DNA of 64,000 bases from Planctomycetia bacterium (GTDB taxonomy: Bacteria > Planctomycetota > Planctomycetia > Pirellulales > Thermoguttaceae). Of the stretch, positions 19,734 to 29,260 are shown in pieces; within the stretch, counting starts at the first letter, position 1; each line of letters starts with the position of its first letter. A program made the translations under genes and the position numbers. The notes below the pieces were generated by a model. It made no database searches. It saw nothing but the letters and a program-made list of their open reading frames with translations, and had not been told where the DNA came from. The stretch lies in NCBI GenBank assembly GCA_030537455.1, contig JAUNMR010000009.1:47966-111965 (forward strand), written 5' to 3'.

Positions 19734-19810
19734 AGCGTTAACCTCTTTATTATAATAGCTTATTAAATATTGAGTTGTGCTTTCTTAGCGCGAAGAGCGC
19801 GTAAGTAGCG

Positions 19811-21058
19811 TTAATTTTGCGATTCCAAGTTCGACACGCTCGGTTCCAATTGGTCTTTGGCATGTTTGGGAACCTTGATCGTCGCGGCGTAGGCGCTATT
19901 ACACAGACCTAAAATAGCGGAGATTGTAAAGAGCGTCTCGATACCAGCGACTTTCCAGATCCAACCGCCAAAGAGCGCGATGAGGATTGTAATGAGATGG
20001 TTGAGCGATAAACCGGTTGTCAGCGTGGCTTTAATCTCGTACTGATTATCCGAAAGATCTTGCACGTAGACGTACGTCGCCATGGACGCCAGGGAAATGA
20101 TCGCGTCGAGCACATAGTTTACACAGCACACAATAAAGGCGAAATGCATCGGAAAGAGGTGGTGCGCAAACCCGTAGAAGAAGCAAACGACGACTAAAAT
20201 GATCGTGTCAGCCACCATGACGGTTTTGTACCCGATGTGGTCGATGAGTTTGCCAATCAGGGGCGCGGCAAAAAAAGAGGTAATTGCCGAAATTGCAAAG
20301 AGCAAACTAATCGTCAATGCGTTGGCGTGATAGAACAGTACCAGCGCGTAAGGGCCGAAGGTAAAGAATATCTGTTTACGCGCGCCGTAAAAGATCTCGA
20401 GCATATAGTACTTATGGTACTTTTTGCGGAAGTAAATGCGTCGCGTGGTAGCGTCCGCTTCGCTTCTACCGCGCATTTTGGCGAGCGAGAGAAAACTCAG
20501 TAGTACAAAGGCGGCGCTAGCGGCAAAGATGAGATTATATAAGTTCGACGTGCTTTTGTGACATAGAAAGACCACGCACACCGTCAGAAAACCGATCAGC
20601 GTCCCAATTTGGTAAATTGCGTTCTGATACCCGAGCGCCGATCCGCCATGTTCCTCACGAGCGAAGTTTAACGAAAGGGTATTGCGCATGCCTAGTTGCA
20701 TGTGTTCGCCGGTGGAGAAGATGAAAGTCACTAAGATGACCAGCGTACGCGAGGGAGGAATAATAGCTTGCAACGTCATGCCCACTAGCATGACGACCGC
20801 TCCGATTTTGTAAATTCTTTCAGCGGACATGGCGTATAGCGCCGCCAAAATCACGACCAGTAACAGCCCCGGAAGTTCACGAAAGAATTCCGAGACGCCC
20901 TTATCAAACGCCGACATATGAACGACTTCCGCAAAGTAGTTGTCAATGACGCCTTTGTAGAGTCCAATGGCTAGACCGACCGTGAGGATCGAGAGGAAAA
21001 ACGACTTGTAAGTAGATCCAGATTTAAAGGTTTTGGCGAGATTGAACATTGACGACAA
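19811..21058 (-). CDS. Major facilitator superfamily transporter
   Basis: A 415-residue integral membrane protein with about 12 hydrophobic helices in two halves joined by a basic cytoplasmic loop (about residues 200-230, KMRGRSEADATTRRIYFRKKYHKYY). The short motif between helices 2 and 3 is poorly conserved, so no MFS subfamily or substrate can be assigned. It begins with a basic, Ser-rich N-terminus with no cleavable signal. It precedes the GH30 gene on the same strand with a 77-base gap, so import of a GH30 product is a reasonable guess. The YkgJ-type gene lies upstream on the same strand. Confidence 0.8.
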   Translation of the reverse strand: MSSMFNLAKTFKSGSTYKSFFLSILTVGLAIGLYKGVIDNYFAEVVHMSAFDKGVSEFFRELPGLLLVVILAALYAMSAERIYKIGAVVMLVGMTLQAIIPPSRTLVILVTFIFSTGEHMQLGMRNTLSLNFAREEHGGSALGYQNAIYQIGTLIGFLTVCVVFLCHKSTSNLYNLIFAASAAFVLLSFLSLAKMRGRSEADATTRRIYFRKKYHKYYMLEIFYGARKQIFFTFGPYALVLFYHANALTISLLFAISAITSFFAAPLIGKLIDHIGYKTVMVADTIILVVVCFFYGFAHHLFPMHFAFIVCCVNYVLDAIISLASMATYVYVQDLSDNQYEIKATLTTGLSLNHLITILIALFGGWIWKVAGIETLFTISAILGLCNSAYAATIKVPKHAKDQLEPSVSNLESQN

Positions 21059-21110
21059 TCTCCGTGAATTTTATAAACGTCGACGATTCTTAGGGTTACA
21101 GTTGGCGAGG

Positions 21111-21560
21111 TCAGTCTTGTATTGGCGGGTCGTCAAGACTTTCGGTGCGGAAGGACGCGTTTGGGCGCGGTCCTAGCAAAGCGCGCGCGTAATCCTCCAC
21201 CTGCTCCGGCGTTTCGAAATATTGCTCGAATAGGTAAAGGTCTTCGTATTCGCACTTTGCGGTAGAATATTCTCGGCAGATTTGTGGGCGCGTTTGATAG
21301 ACCGTGCAGCGATTGTCGGATCCTAACGCTTTACATGGCGTCATGACGAGCAGGTGCCAAGCCCCTTCTTCCACAAAGACGGCGACCTTTTCGTGGTAGA
21401 GATACCAGCGTATGAAATCGAATTCCTCGTAGTTCGTCGGCTTGTCGATCGGCAACGCGATATAACGACAGCATTTTCCATTGCAATGCTTGCATAGTTC
21501 CTCTGGCGGAATGTCGCACTTGGACGGTCTGACGGTTCGAAGGGGCGCTTTCTCTGACAT
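21111..21560 (-). CDS. YkgJ-family cysteine-cluster protein
   Basis: A 149-residue protein with the cysteine pattern of the YkgJ/UPF0153 (putative zinc- or iron-chelating) family: CKHCNGKCC at 23-31, then CKALGSDNRCTVYQTRPQIC, which is the typical Cx(6-8)C-xVY-x2-RPxxC block. An aromatic-rich segment lies between. Eight or more cysteines would bind a metal or Fe-S cluster; the biological role of the family is not known. It lies 52 bases upstream of the MFS gene on the same strand. The start at 21560 precedes a conserved CDIPPE segment and fits the family length. Confidence 0.85.
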   Translation of the reverse strand: MSEKAPLRTVRPSKCDIPPEELCKHCNGKCCRYIALPIDKPTNYEEFDFIRWYLYHEKVAVFVEEGAWHLLVMTPCKALGSDNRCTVYQTRPQICREYSTAKCEYEDLYLFEQYFETPEQVEDYARALLGPRPNASFRTESLDDPPIQD

Positions 21561-21906
21561 AACTCATGACCCTGGTTTCGTGCCAATGCAGGAGTGAATA
21601 CATTTCTCTCTCACATTTTAGCGCCAGGCAATCTTTCGACAAGAACGACGACGTCGCCGCTCTGCCCGTGTTCTCGCGCGCCCGAATACTACTGTTTACA
21701 GTGTTGTAATATTACTTTGGCGAAAATAGGTAAAATTTTTTACTTTTGCTTGACAATGATGATAAAATAGAGAAAATAATTCGTGCTGAGTTTGCATATA
21801 TCGCGGATTGTAGAATCACGATGGATTCTAACAGCAAGCTCCGCTGTATGATTAGACGTCGACGATAGACATTAGTCGGTCGGCGTATTGTTACTGGAGA
21901 ATAATA
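21561..21906. other. Divergent intergenic region, AT-rich
   Basis: This 346-base gap separates the minus-strand YkgJ gene from the plus-strand Lys-rich membrane protein. It has an AT-rich core around 21710-21780 with TTGACA at about 21750, but no properly spaced -10 box. A GGAGA box lies directly before the ATG at 21907. I see no small gene. Confidence 0.35.
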
Positions 21907-22665
21907 ATGACCGACGACAAAAATAATAAAGACGGCCGCCTTGAGGATCCGAAAGGTTCCGACGGTACACTTAAGGTAGAGGATAATAATCAGGATATTC
22001 AGTCTGCAAGCGATATCGACAATGAGTCGACTCATCCATTCTATTCTGATACCCTCGATTCCGATTCACAGGCTGGCGTGCAGGTGGACTCGAACCCTAC
22101 AGATAAGACCGACCCACCCGAAGATGAATTATCCGCTCGAGAGGGCGCATCCGAAGAAGGATGGGGCAATCCTAGCGAATCGCCAACTCAAGAAGAGGAC
22201 AGTGAAGAGCCGAAGACTTCCAAAAAGAAGGGCGGCAAAAAAGAGAAGACTCCTAAGGCTGCGGCGGCTAAGACAGCGAAGAAACCCAAGGTTAAGAAGG
22301 CTAAGAAAGACAAACCCGCGTCTAATACAGACAATCCCGTCGGGTTCTACTGGCTTTGGTTTGCTCTCACGGTGGCTTTCCTCGGTTTTGTCGACGCGGT
22401 TGCATACAAGCAAGCTGGTCCTGATTCCTTCCTATTCATCGGGGTGTTTGACGGTTTGGGGCTACTCTTGCTTAGCGTTCCCCTCGCGTTGATTGGCGGA
22501 AGTCGCAAGTTTCAGTATAGTTTGACCGATATTTTCCTCGCGCTTGCCGCATTTTTTGCTGTTCTGAGTTGCTTGGCGATACTCACGTGCCAAGCGCAGT
22601 ATTATGGCGCTTCTGCGAAGGTTGCGGCTCTTATTACGAGCGTGACGACAACGTTCTACGTTTGA
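21907..22665 (+). CDS. Membrane protein with acidic and H1-like lysine-rich N-terminal region
   Basis: A 252-residue protein I cannot assign to a family. Residues 1-100 are strongly acidic and polar (Asp, Glu, Ser). Residues about 103-137 are Lys/Ala/Pro-rich with runs such as KKKGGKKEKTPKAAAAKTAK, like the tail of histone H1-type proteins. Three hydrophobic helices follow at about 147-166, 172-195 and 205-228. With no signal peptide, the charged half is probably cytoplasmic and could touch DNA or RNA at the membrane; that is speculation. A GGAGA ribosome binding site supports the ATG. It converges on hemA with a shared terminator. Low-complexity charge could also be a simple solubility or spacing tail. 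Confidence 0.7.
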   Translation: MTDDKNNKDGRLEDPKGSDGTLKVEDNNQDIQSASDIDNESTHPFYSDTLDSDSQAGVQVDSNPTDKTDPPEDELSAREGASEEGWGNPSESPTQEEDSEEPKTSKKKGGKKEKTPKAAAAKTAKKPKVKKAKKDKPASNTDNPVGFYWLWFALTVAFLGFVDAVAYKQAGPDSFLFIGVFDGLGLLLLSVPLALIGGSRKFQYSLTDIFLALAAFFAVLSCLAILTCQAQYYGASAKVAALITSVTTTFYV

Positions 22666-22709
22666 AGACGCGAATCGCCTTTGACGGCATATTCGCGCGT
22701 ATCTTAAAA

Positions 22710-22749
22710 AATCAAGACGCGTTTGATTCAGGTCAAACGCGTCTTGATT
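22710..22749. terminator. Bidirectional terminator between converging genes
   Basis: A perfect 17-base inverted repeat, AATCAAGACGCGTTTGA, with a six-base loop TTCAGG. It is flanked by A-rich sequence on the left and TATTTATT then TTTTTC on the right, so it can stop transcription from either side (the Lys-rich membrane protein gene and hemA). Confidence 0.9.
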
Positions 22750-22804
22750 ATTTATTGGTCTTTTTCTGAAACTTACGTCTTGGAATCGCGAAATTTTGAG
22801 GCGG

Positions 22805-24088
22805 TTAGAGTCGGAATAATCTTCTGGCGAGCTCGACGATCTTTGGGGCAGATTCCGATTTAGCGGCGTCGCGCAGAGAGACGGTAGGGGAGTGCAGTAG
22901 CTTATTGACAAGTTTGTCAAATGCGTAGCGAATCTCCTGTTGGTCTTCTTCGGAGCAATTGATCTTGCGCAAAAGTCTTTGTACTTCGATCTCTTTTGCA
23001 TGATTCCATGCGTCTCTGAGATCCTTAATGGCGTCGATGTACTGTCGCGCCTCAATTTCTTCGATAAAGCGCTTCGCTTCCTCTTGAATGACGATTCGCG
23101 CCTTTGGAATCTCTTTGTCTCTGAGTTCTTGATTCTTCTTACACGCGTTTTCTAGGTCGTCGACACAATAGAGGTAGACGTCAGGTCTTTTTCCGAGTTC
23201 TGGGTCGATATTTCTGGGAGCGGATAGGTCTAAGATAAAGAGCGGTTTATGTTTGCGTTTAGCTTCCAACCTCTGATAGTCCTGGAGTGTTACGATCGGC
23301 TCGGTAGCTCCGGTGGCGCAAATAATTAGGTCGACGTGTTCGATAAGGTCAAATCGATCCTGCCAATCGGCGACTTTACCATGATATCTTTGCGCCAAAT
23401 CGATTGCTTTGTCACGGCTACGATTGGCGACCGTGATCTGTTGAGCGCCGTATTCAACGAGGTATTTTAGGGTTTCTTCCGCCATTTCGCCCGCGCCGAG
23501 GACGAGAGTCGATTTGTCGCTGAGCTTTTCGAAGATATTCAACGCAAAGTCAACAATCGCGACGCTTGGAATACTTACGCGCCTTTTAAAGAGGTCGGTT
23601 TCCACCGAGACGCGCTTGGCCGTTTTGAAGGCCGTCTGAAACGCCTCGTTCAAGATCGGACCGGTCGCCTGCGCTTGTACGGCGATTTCATAAGCGTTTT
23701 TGACTTGTGAGAGGATTTGTGGCTCCCCAAGGATCATACTCTCAAGACTAGAAGCAACGGCAAACAGATGTGAAGCGGCGTCGAACCCTTTAAAGGTCTG
23801 GAGGTACGTTTGGCTCCCGTCAAATGAAACGTCGGTTTGACTGTCACGGCGGGTGCGCGCGACGAGAAAGGGAAAGACTTCGCGAAACTCAGGCGCGTTG
23901 GTCTGCGCTTCGGTCGCGAAATATAATTCAGTGCGATTACACGTCGACAATAGCGTCGCCTCAACGTCCGGGAATTGCTTGCGCCATAGCGCAAGTCTTT
24001 CCTGGACGCCGTGTTGATCGAACGCGAAGAGTTCTCGCGTTGACATTGGCGCGGTGTGACTATTAAGACCGATAACTTGAATCGTCAT
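22805..24088 (-). CDS. hemA: Glutamyl-tRNA reductase
   Basis: Reduces glutamyl-tRNA to glutamate-1-semialdehyde, the first committed step of C5-pathway tetrapyrrole synthesis, in the cytoplasm. The 427 residues show the catalytic domain with LSTCNRTELY (nucleophile Cys50), the signature GEPQILSQVKNAY, the NADPH-binding domain starting at LVLGAGEMAEETLKYL, and a C-terminal helical dimerisation domain. The frame is open to 24118, but an AAGGAG box eight bases before the ATG at 24088 fixes the start at MTIQVIGLN. hemX lies 105 bases upstream on the same strand, as in classic hem operons. No other hem gene is present in the window. The product feeds both haem and the sirohaem needed by the sulfite reductase near 58 kb. 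Confidence 0.96.
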   Translation of the reverse strand: MTIQVIGLNSHTAPMSTRELFAFDQHGVQERLALWRKQFPDVEATLLSTCNRTELYFATEAQTNAPEFREVFPFLVARTRRDSQTDVSFDGSQTYLQTFKGFDAASHLFAVASSLESMILGEPQILSQVKNAYEIAVQAQATGPILNEAFQTAFKTAKRVSVETDLFKRRVSIPSVAIVDFALNIFEKLSDKSTLVLGAGEMAEETLKYLVEYGAQQITVANRSRDKAIDLAQRYHGKVADWQDRFDLIEHVDLIICATGATEPIVTLQDYQRLEAKRKHKPLFILDLSAPRNIDPELGKRPDVYLYCVDDLENACKKNQELRDKEIPKARIVIQEEAKRFIEEIEARQYIDAIKDLRDAWNHAKEIEVQRLLRKINCSEEDQQEIRYAFDKLVNKLLHSPTVSLRDAAKSESAPKIVELARRLFRL

Positions 24089-24193
24089 TAAACGACTCCT
24101 TGGGGCGTGTAAAAACACAGACGCTAAATTATGCGTGATATCGACAAAGAGGCAAAACGCTCTTCAGGGGCAAATGACGTAGGCGTCGCTTTA

Positions 24194-25123
24194 TTAAAAG
24201 CACGACTTATCGCGCCACGGCGGCGGAGACTCCGCGCACAATGCCGTTATGAACTCAGACTGCGCGTTATACGCCGAATTGGCGTCAATCGTGAGCTTGC
24301 GAAAATGCCCATTGCGCGTAAAGGCCGCAAGATAAAGGAGTACGCAGAGGATAATAAAGACGATTAACGCAAGTCTAGAATCTCTCACACATGCGTCGAG
24401 TCGTCGCTTGGAAAGAAATTCACCTGTAAACCTTTCCACGAGCGCTAGGATAAAGAGCACGGTCGCGCCGATAGCGACGGGGTCGAGTTGCGCTTCGTTT
24501 TGTGAGGCGGTAAACGAGCGTAGGTAGTATCCGGACAGGACGCCAACTCCCAGCGCGAGCGTTGCGCTGTTCACAGCCAAGCGCGTCGATTTATTCAGCC
24601 ATTCGATTGTTGGCAATGGCAAGGAGGCGTTGGACGTTGGATTCTTGAGACGCTTGCGTTGCAGGCGGAAGAGCGCGCCATTGAGCGCCCCGAAAAAATA
24701 AAGGGACGCCGCAATCGCCAGGGCGGCGCCGTGAGTCGCCTGAATACAATTTGCCGTGCCCTCGCGCGCAAAGGTTGCATTGCCCGCCTTGAGCGCTACA
24801 ACAATCAACACAATTGCCGCCGGCATGAAGAATAAATGAAAACGCGTGCGACGATAGACCGCGGAAAGGTAGAGGGAAATGAGCGTTAGTACGAACGCAA
24901 ATAGGATAAACCAGCTACTGACCTTAGCGAAAAAATGGTCGTTTTGTAGTAGGTCGTTGTAATAGAGAAACGCGCCGTGTGCAACGCAACCAGCGATCGC
25001 CATGACATTCGCGGCAACTGCTAGCCATTTGTTTTTACGCGCAAAGGCAAGTCGTACGCATTCCAAAACAAAGACGAGTAGATAACACGCCTGAAAGCAG
25101 ATGATTTCAACGTTTTTTAACAT
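24194..25123 (-). CDS. HemX/CcsA-like cytochrome c assembly membrane protein
   Basis: A 309-residue protein with about eight hydrophobic helices. The segment HGAALAIAASLYFFGALNGALF and the sixth to eighth helices resemble the CcsA/ResC/HemX 'cytochrome c assembly' fold, including a conserved histidine near residue 130 (ATHGAALA). The haem-handling WGxWxxD loop of true CcsA is not visible. HemX, which sits beside hemA in many bacteria and is thought to adjust HemA level, is therefore the better match. Co-transcription with hemA is suggested by order and the 105-base spacing. The exact role is inferred from position. Confidence 0.7.
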   Translation of the reverse strand: MLKNVEIICFQACYLLVFVLECVRLAFARKNKWLAVAANVMAIAGCVAHGAFLYYNDLLQNDHFFAKVSSWFILFAFVLTLISLYLSAVYRRTRFHLFFMPAAIVLIVVALKAGNATFAREGTANCIQATHGAALAIAASLYFFGALNGALFRLQRKRLKNPTSNASLPLPTIEWLNKSTRLAVNSATLALGVGVLSGYYLRSFTASQNEAQLDPVAIGATVLFILALVERFTGEFLSKRRLDACVRDSRLALIVFIILCVLLYLAAFTRNGHFRKLTIDANSAYNAQSEFITALCAESPPPWRDKSCF

Positions 25124-25219
25124 GTCAATCGGCTCGGCACAAATGACAACGTAGAACGCCGCGTCTGGGTTGCGCAGACTCCGCTTTAGAGGAGCGCTGG
25201 CGGCGTATTCGCACTGTGG

Positions 25220-25870
25220 CTATTCTAGTCGTTCGATGCGGAAGTATCGGAATCTGACCCAGTTATCGAGTGGCGTTGACGCTTGGGGACCATTCCAGCA
25301 TTGCAGGCTAATGCGATCGTTCGGAGTGGAATTGATTCTTCCTTCGTAGACGCGCTGGAAGATTTTTTCATCCTCAGGGCAGAAGGACGCCACAATATTT
25401 TGTCCAACAACGTCAATGCGTAGTCGACCGCCGTTTTTCACGCCCAATGGCGCCTTGCCTGGAAAGACATATAACTCGCCGTCGATATTAGCAAAGACGA
25501 GTTTAAAGATGACGCGCTCGTTCTGAAGCCAATATACCCCACACTGCTGGTACTGTTCTGTGGGCTTCTCAAGGAAAGAGCATTCCGTCTCAATACGATA
25601 GGCATACTGCAAACGACCGTTTTGCCAACGTAGGAAATTCAACGGTCTCAAAAGCGCATTGCGCGCCTCGCCATTGGCAAATGGTTCTGTAAAGATCTCA
25701 AGCGCGTCGTTCACAAACCGTCTACGCGCGGGATTGTCGTGCACCCAAACCCACCCGGGCTGCAGACGACCTTCAAATTGATCTTCAAAAACCACGTCCT
25801 GGGCAGTCGCAACCAGGCTAAATAGCCCCGACACGACGATAAGGAAGGTCAAGGTTATAAAACGTAGCAT
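25220..25870 (-). CDS. Secreted LamG/DUF1349-like concanavalin-fold protein
   Basis: A 216-residue protein with a signal peptide (about 1-23, cleaved after ATA). The mature part begins with FEDQFEGRLQPGWVWVHDNP and continues with alternating beta-strand and Trp/Gly patterns, ending with NWVRFRYFRIERLE. This matches the concanavalin-A-like jelly-roll proteins (DUF1349/LamG-type) that are common as secreted carbohydrate-binding or lyase-like domains in Planctomycetota. No catalytic residues can be assigned. It lies about 100 bases upstream of hemX on the same strand, but its function looks unrelated. Confidence 0.65.
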   Translation of the reverse strand: MLRFITLTFLIVVSGLFSLVATAQDVVFEDQFEGRLQPGWVWVHDNPARRRFVNDALEIFTEPFANGEARNALLRPLNFLRWQNGRLQYAYRIETECSFLEKPTEQYQQCGVYWLQNERVIFKLVFANIDGELYVFPGKAPLGVKNGGRLRIDVVGQNIVASFCPEDEKIFQRVYEGRINSTPNDRISLQCWNGPQASTPLDNWVRFRYFRIERLE

Positions 25871-26082
25871 TGTAAGATCCTTTGACGATTAATGTAATCC
25901 GCGTAGGTATTCTAAACTCAACCAAAGCGTACAGTGTATCGCACACGTGAGCGCCCAAGGAACGCGTTGTGTTCCTTGTAAAATAAAAACGCTATAATTA
26001 TAAAGTCAAGACTGAAAGATGAAAGTCCTTAGACGCTCCTCTCCAAAGATAATTTCGAAAAAATGTGTAAAAAGGGGTGAAT

Positions 26083-27657
26083 TTATAAAGAACTTTGATT
26101 GTTTTGATTGTCAGGGTTGTTAGGATTGTACTGCTTTTGAAGCGCTACGGCGACCAAGAGTACGACGACGACCTCTAACGGCGCGCGCATTCTCATATTT
26201 GTCCAATAGAATAGGTGTGGTAGCTGAATGGACAGCAGTAGGCACGTTGCCGCGAGCCAAACGTAGCCGACGCATTGATCGGCTTGGTTAGGCGCCGTTG
26301 CGCCCTTTAGGTTCTGGCGCGTCTTACGTCGGCGATAAAGTTTAAACGCGCCCAGCAGCGCCAGTAGAAGTTCTAGGGCATAAAAAACGGCGACTGCATA
26401 GCGCGCATATTCCAGCAAATTGGCGTTCACTGGACCAAATTCTCTTTCCACACGTTGAGGCAGCGGTCGCCATAGTTCACAAAATCTTACGAAGCACGAG
26501 TACGCGAACCACTGCGGGTTCTTTTTAATCGTTTCAACGGCGGCGTTACGCGTCCACTTGTCCTGCAAAATTTCGTCCTCAATTGAGCCTTTGGCGACTT
26601 TAGCGTCTTGGAGCGCGCGCTGATAGTCGGATTCCAGAGCATTGTGGAAGGCGTTAGGATTCCATAGTCCCCACGGCTGAGCAGAGGCGTAATGCGCGTA
26701 GAGCTGTTCATTATTGGCGAGGTATAGGGTGTATCCGCCGTGTGTCGTCGCAAGAATCGGCTTGCCGAAAACGCGGTAGTTGCGCAGAACCCATGGCGCT
26801 AGTATTGCGACGCCACAGAGTATGCAAACGCAAAGTCGTCGTATTGCATCGCTAGCGCGCCAGCGTGGAATAGTCGCGTCTTGAGCGTATTGCTTCTTCA
26901 TGCGTCCCTCTTGCCACAGGAGCACAACTCCGAGGAATGCGCAGAAGAGAAAGAAGGTCGGCCGACATAATGACGCGAGCGCCCCCACAGCGCCGAGACT
27001 CGCGTAGCAGAACCAGTCGTATACGCGTCCTCTCGACTTCAGAGCAATATCAGTCAAGAGTAAGAGCAACGCGGCACAAAAGGTTGCGAGGGTTTCGGTC
27101 ATGACCAGACGCGATTGCTGTAGAAGTATGGGGTCGAGGGTCAACAGTAGCGCCGCGACGCACGAGCATGGCACGCCGATACTCGCGCGTCGCGCCAGGA
27201 GGTACACGAAGACAACGGCGCCGACGCCGAGGATCCAATGCAGTAATGCAATCGCGGCGTTTGGTTCCAGCGCGATTTTTTCACGACTCAAGAGTGGGCG
27301 TTGCGACGTCTGGACTGACTTTGTTTTTTCATTTCGATCCACGTCGGCAGAATCGAAAGAACGCGTTGTATCCTCATTATGCGGAACTTTTACCGCAACT
27401 GTTTCATACCACGTTTTTAAAACCAGCGGATAAACGGGAGGACGAAACGCGGTCGGCGTTTGATTCTTACCAAAGACGCCGTTCTCATGCCAGTTAATGG
27501 CAAGGCGTTTGTAATCGTCGGGATCGGAGGCGAAGGAGTCGAGAGAATAGAAGAGCGCTAAGCCTCGAAAACACAGCGCAAAGACAACTACCAGAAGTAA
27601 CAGAGCAGGGGAAGACGTTGTGACGTTGGCGTGGTCGGATTGGGGTTTTCGTGACAT
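26083..27657 (-). CDS. GT39/ArnT-like membrane glycosyltransferase (family uncertain)
   Basis: A 524-residue protein with about 11-12 hydrophobic helices. The first extracytoplasmic loop contains FASDPDDYKRLAINWHENGVFG, the DxDxY-type acidic motif that acts as the catalytic site in lipid-linked (C-type) glycosyltransferases such as PMT/ArnT. A second loop contains QLYAHYASAQPWGLWNP. Such enzymes use polyprenyl-phosphate sugars in the membrane to decorate lipid A or proteins on the outside. The acceptor is unknown. The tail ends in Asn/Gln/Pro-rich sequence. It lies on the same strand as, and upstream of, the LamG-like gene and hemX-hemA, with no obvious functional link. Confidence 0.75.
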   Translation of the reverse strand: MSRKPQSDHANVTTSSPALLLLVVVFALCFRGLALFYSLDSFASDPDDYKRLAINWHENGVFGKNQTPTAFRPPVYPLVLKTWYETVAVKVPHNEDTTRSFDSADVDRNEKTKSVQTSQRPLLSREKIALEPNAAIALLHWILGVGAVVFVYLLARRASIGVPCSCVAALLLTLDPILLQQSRLVMTETLATFCAALLLLLTDIALKSRGRVYDWFCYASLGAVGALASLCRPTFFLFCAFLGVVLLWQEGRMKKQYAQDATIPRWRASDAIRRLCVCILCGVAILAPWVLRNYRVFGKPILATTHGGYTLYLANNEQLYAHYASAQPWGLWNPNAFHNALESDYQRALQDAKVAKGSIEDEILQDKWTRNAAVETIKKNPQWFAYSCFVRFCELWRPLPQRVEREFGPVNANLLEYARYAVAVFYALELLLALLGAFKLYRRRKTRQNLKGATAPNQADQCVGYVWLAATCLLLSIQLPHLFYWTNMRMRAPLEVVVVLLVAVALQKQYNPNNPDNQNNQSSL

Positions 27658-27769
27658 AACGCGTCCTTTAAATTAAGACGACGCGCTTGTTTCTCGTGGA
27701 AAAGAACGACCAGATAGAAACAAGCGCCGAAGGTAAAATGAAGCGCGCAACTGGCGACTTCCATTAGTC

Positions 27770-29065
27770 TTACTTGCCAACGACTTCTTCGTCTGCAAAG
27801 TTGAGGTACTGTTCCCAGTCGTAATCGGTGACGTCGTGACCGCCAGTGCGGACGTGGTACCGAATCGTTTTCCCGACCGGGGTATTGACTTCCGGCTGTT
27901 CAGTTACGCCCAGACCCGGGAGACCAAAGAGCGCGTAGACCGGCTCGGCATTGAGCGCGGAAAGAAATTCACCCTTGGGATCCGCCCATTGGTCTTCCTG
28001 AGCGCTTGCTACGTAGACCGGACGTGGCGCAATGAGCGCGATGAGTTCGTGCTCATCGATCGGCAGCTCATTGACTTTGTCGCCATATTCGTGGAATTTC
28101 TTCGTGAACCAGTGCGGGAAGGAGGCGTTGATACGATCGACGCGTTCTCCGAATTCACGACGCGAGAGCGCCGCGCCGCCACATCCGGAGTCGTTGGAGA
28201 TAACGCCGGCAAATCGTTCATCGCTTGCGCCACACCATAGCGCGGTTTTACCGAGACGAGAGTGACCGGCGATTATGACGTGTTTCGCGTCGATTTCCGG
28301 TATCGTCTCTAGGCAGTCGAGTGCGCGAGAAAGTCCCCAAGCCCAAGCGCCAATAGTGGAGGTGTAGTCGGAAGCGTTGATATCAAAGTTCTTAAAGAGC
28401 GGATGAACCCCATTCTTGAAGCCGTCGTCGTAGTCGGGGTCGATTTGCTCGTAATGACAGGTCGCAATAGCGTAACCACGGTCGATGATTTTTTCAAACG
28501 CCCAACGAGATTTAGCGACGCCACGCAACGATTCGAGGTCTTTGTCCTTATTACGCGCTTTGTCATTCGCTTCGTATGCGGTAACAGAGGTTTCGTCGGT
28601 TGTGGTCTGATTCCCTTGGAAATTTGGCATGAGGAATGCCGGAGCGGGATGGTCAAGCCCCTTGGGAATGAAGATCAATAGGTCGATGCAAGGAGTGGGA
28701 TTGGGCGCGTCGAAGTACACGCGCACTTCCTTTTGAATCGCCTTTCCCCCGAGCGCGTTGTCAACCGTCTTGGTTTCTTCGAACGCGATCTTGGAAAGGT
28801 CAGCTTCCGGCGCGACGCCGAACATTTCATGTTTAAAGAGTTCGAGAATTTCCGGTCGACGTTTTTGTGTCCACAACTCGACCGTGTCGATGACCTGCCC
28901 GTCTTGCGCTACCAGTGGATCGGGCAATTCGTAGGCGGGAACTTTGCTTTCGTCGTAATTTGGCGGAGCAATTTGCTGTTGTTGCGCAAATGCATGTGAC
29001 GCCAAGACTAACGAGATAGTCGCGGCTGAAAGGAGCCATTGAGATAACACTACGGAACGTCTCAT
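27770..29065 (-). CDS. Secreted CE15-like glucuronoyl esterase
   Basis: CE15 enzymes cut ester bonds between glucuronic acid side chains of xylan and lignin or methanol. The 431-residue protein has a signal peptide (about 1-27, ending AFA). The alpha/beta-hydrolase core has the nucleophile Ser269 in IIAGHSRLGKTALW, the family's GxSRxGK elbow, and His410 in RTGGHDVTDYDW as the likely catalytic base. A SNDSGCGGAALSRR segment follows, as in bacterial members. A catalytic acid is not at the fungal position and I did not place it. Its neighbour is the divergent aldo/keto reductase gene. The family call is good; the exact substrate is not proven. Confidence 0.85.
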   Translation of the reverse strand: MRRSVVLSQWLLSAATISLVLASHAFAQQQQIAPPNYDESKVPAYELPDPLVAQDGQVIDTVELWTQKRRPEILELFKHEMFGVAPEADLSKIAFEETKTVDNALGGKAIQKEVRVYFDAPNPTPCIDLLIFIPKGLDHPAPAFLMPNFQGNQTTTDETSVTAYEANDKARNKDKDLESLRGVAKSRWAFEKIIDRGYAIATCHYEQIDPDYDDGFKNGVHPLFKNFDINASDYTSTIGAWAWGLSRALDCLETIPEIDAKHVIIAGHSRLGKTALWCGASDERFAGVISNDSGCGGAALSRREFGERVDRINASFPHWFTKKFHEYGDKVNELPIDEHELIALIAPRPVYVASAQEDQWADPKGEFLSALNAEPVYALFGLPGLGVTEQPEVNTPVGKTIRYHVRTGGHDVTDYDWEQYLNFADEEVVGK

Positions 29066-29260
29066 AATAATAACTTTCCTAGACCAATATGAGTGAAAAT
29101 GCGTCTGCGACTAGTTTAATAGAGGCGCTAGGCGACTCGACTTTTGACGCGTTCCTGTCATAATCATAGGATAGTCGCGTCGACCCTATTGTATCGCGTG
29201 GCGTAAGAAAAATCAAATAAGTCGAAAAGCGCGCGTGTTCGCGCATAGGAGAAGTGAATC

